Positions 20,968-22,206 of a stretch of DNA of 22,206 bases are shown here, piece after piece. A model generated the notes under the pieces. It saw nothing but the letters and a program-made list of their open reading frames with translations. It was not told the DNA's origin and did not search any database. A program made the position numbers and the translations under genes. Origin of the DNA: Bacteroidales bacterium UBA2716 (GTDB taxonomy: Bacteria > Bacteroidota > Bacteroidia > Bacteroidales > UBA932); the NCBI GenBank assembly GCA_002354005.1, contig DEKS01000191.1, forward strand, positions 1-22,206. Direction: 5' to 3'. Numbering within the stretch: position 1 is the stretch's first letter; each line of letters starts with the position of its first letter.

Positions 20968-22206
20968 TTATTTATTCAGGAAATCCTTCACGGCATTTTG
21001 GATTTGCGTACTGGCTTCCTTGGTGTAATTGTTTTCATGAAGGAAAAAGTTGTCATGCCAGCCGCCAAAGTTCATGACCTTCACCACATTGGGATTCGCC
21101 TGGGCGGCGGCATCGGGAATTGCGCCACCGGTCCAAGGGTCGTCGGAGCCATAGACAAACACCATTTTCTGTTTGCCGGAGGATAGCCAGTTGCAGAGGT
21201 CCGTCATGAGCTTGCCGCCATCCCACTGACCTTCGTAGTAATCCCAGAAACGGGCACGGCCAACCGCCTTTTCTTCTACTTCGTAACCGAGTGCCTGGGT
21301 GAAGAAGGCGTTCTCCGGCAGCCAGGAGAAATCCACGCCCACAGTGCCCAGTTCACGCATGGTGGCAACACCGTATGCCATGTCCATATTCGGGTCAACC
21401 CGCAAGGCCAGCATCTCTTGGACCGTATGGGTGCTGGCTTTGGTGTCATCGGCATCCTCCTGTGCTTCTTTAACCAGCGCGTTGAACTCATCCTCTGACA
21501 TGAAGATAAAGTGCAGAACCTGGTCCAGCGGGCTCTGGAGGATGGTCACACCGGGCTTGTCACCCTCTTTGATGCGGTCCGGATCGGGAACCATCTGGGC
21601 CCACTGGCTGAACGGGGTGTAAATGAAGCGGTCTATCAGGGTTTCCATATAGGACACATAGAAGCCGGCGAGCATATGTGCTTCGGTGGCGCCCTTAAAC
21701 TGGGTCATGATGTTCCGGTATTGGTCCGAGAAAGCGCTGTGGTAGCGGCACAGCACGGCTTCCCGCAGGGCCGGTTTGCTCTCGCACTGCAGCAGGATTT
21801 TGCGCAAGTTGGCATAGCCTACGGCTTCTTTGGAACCGGCGGGATAACCGGCACCGCAGCTTTCGAAGACGTATTTTCCCATGGAAGAATCCAGCGGGGT
21901 ATCGGCCGTTCCGGCAAGGAACGGGGCGCAGAACGGGACATATACGTCAAAGTCCTTCCAGCCTTTCTGGTCGGCGTAGTAGGCGTGCAGGGCGGCGGTA
22001 ATGCCGCCTTTGCTGGCGCCCGTAGCTACCCACTTGTTCTGCTTGAACAGGTTGGCCTTGAGCATGGTCACTACCTCATGAATGTCACAGGCCGACTGTT
22101 CGGAGTACAGATAGGTAAAGTTCACATTGTTCATGTCTTCCGGCTGGGAATCGCCAAAGTAACGGAACTCAATTTCCACGTAGTTGGCATTCAGGAAAGT
22201 GACCAG
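20968..22206 (-). CDS. S37-type (PS-10) tripeptidyl aminopeptidase-like peptidase, 5' end outside the window
   Basis: The frame is open from the stop at 20970-20968 to the right edge (412 residues visible). The ATG at 22179 is internal, since LVTFLNANYVEIEFRYFG precedes it in frame. An alpha/beta-hydrolase fold is indicated by EFRYFGDSQP, the nucleophile elbow GASKGG (Ser codon at 22012-22014), FVYGSDDPWTGG (likely catalytic Asp) and FGGWHDNFF (likely catalytic His). This order and these motifs fit peptidase family S37. Members are secreted and release tripeptides from protein N-termini; the signal peptide would lie beyond the window. It is probably nutritional and unrelated to the defence region. 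Confidence 0.85.
   Translation of the reverse strand: MVTFLNANYVEIEFRYFGDSQPEDMNNVNFTYLYSEQSACDIHEVVTMLKANLFKQNKWVATGASKGGITAALHAYYADQKGWKDFDVYVPFCAPFLAGTADTPLDSSMGKYVFESCGAGYPAGSKEAVGYANLRKILLQCESKPALREAVLCRYHSAFSDQYRNIMTQFKGATEAHMLAGFYVSYMETLIDRFIYTPFSQWAQMVPDPDRIKEGDKPGVTILQSPLDQVLHFIFMSEDEFNALVKEAQEDADDTKASTHTVQEMLALRVDPNMDMAYGVATMRELGTVGVDFSWLPENAFFTQALGYEVEEKAVGRARFWDYYEGQWDGGKLMTDLCNWLSSGKQKMVFVYGSDDPWTGGAIPDAAAQANPNVVKVMNFGGWHDNFFLHENNYTKEASTQIQNAVKDFLNK

Overview
The window is from a Bacteroidota chromosome, most likely a gut-type Bacteroidales. The main sign is that nearly every intact gene is preceded by the phylum's -7 box (TAnnTTTG), in places with a TTTG at -33, and Shine-Dalgarno sites are not evident. 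DUF4143 ATPases, KilA-N and AbiE proteins, and SusD-era style lipoproteins with a Cys lipobox also fit. No rRNA, tRNA, CRISPR array or intact transposase was seen.

Layout. Two housekeeping-type blocks frame or interrupt a defence and gene-graveyard region. (1) 1-5450 holds a DUF4143 AAA ATPase, a dinD 3' fragment, a KilA-N protein, an integrase scar, an exported P1-family peptidase, a Fic fragment and an abiE pair in which the antitoxin is intact and the toxin is deleted. (2) 5510-5840 holds scraps of mobile-element primase-type genes. (3) 5880-8210 is a compact restriction-modification system: a C-protein regulator, a MamI-like endonuclease and a convergent beta-class methyltransferase. A C-box-like motif occurs at both promoters. 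(4) 8265-14132 is a three-gene transcription unit with its own consensus promoter and a strong terminator. It encodes an HTH/EVE-like protein, a CoiA-like Zn-ribbon nuclease, and a 1273-residue protein with an N-terminal SEC-C motif and a C-terminal PD-(D/E)xK nuclease motif. This is the best candidate for an undescribed defence system. (5) 14140-17500 is mostly debris (WYL, HARE-HTH, AlbA_2 paralogue end, AraC end) around one intact AlbA_2/ATP-binding regulator. (6) 17500-20040 is a two-gene polar amino-acid ABC importer, with a lipoprotein substrate-binding domain fused to the permease and an ATPase with an unusual C-terminal extension. (7) 20087-22206 holds a small lipoprotein and, convergent to it, an S37-type secreted peptidase cut by the window edge.

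How it works together. Regions 3 and 4 are adjacent, each with its own promoter and regulator, in the manner of a defence island. The surrounding fragments show that cassettes have repeatedly come and gone here. A recurring non-coding pattern stands out. At four loci, short direct repeats spaced 22 or 33-34 bp (whole numbers of helical turns) lie just upstream of a start codon. At one locus the gene is an intact DUF4143 ATPase; at the other three the gene is now lost after 16-18 codons. Each locus has its own repeat sequence but the same geometry, which suggests private operators for exchangeable, self-regulated cassettes.
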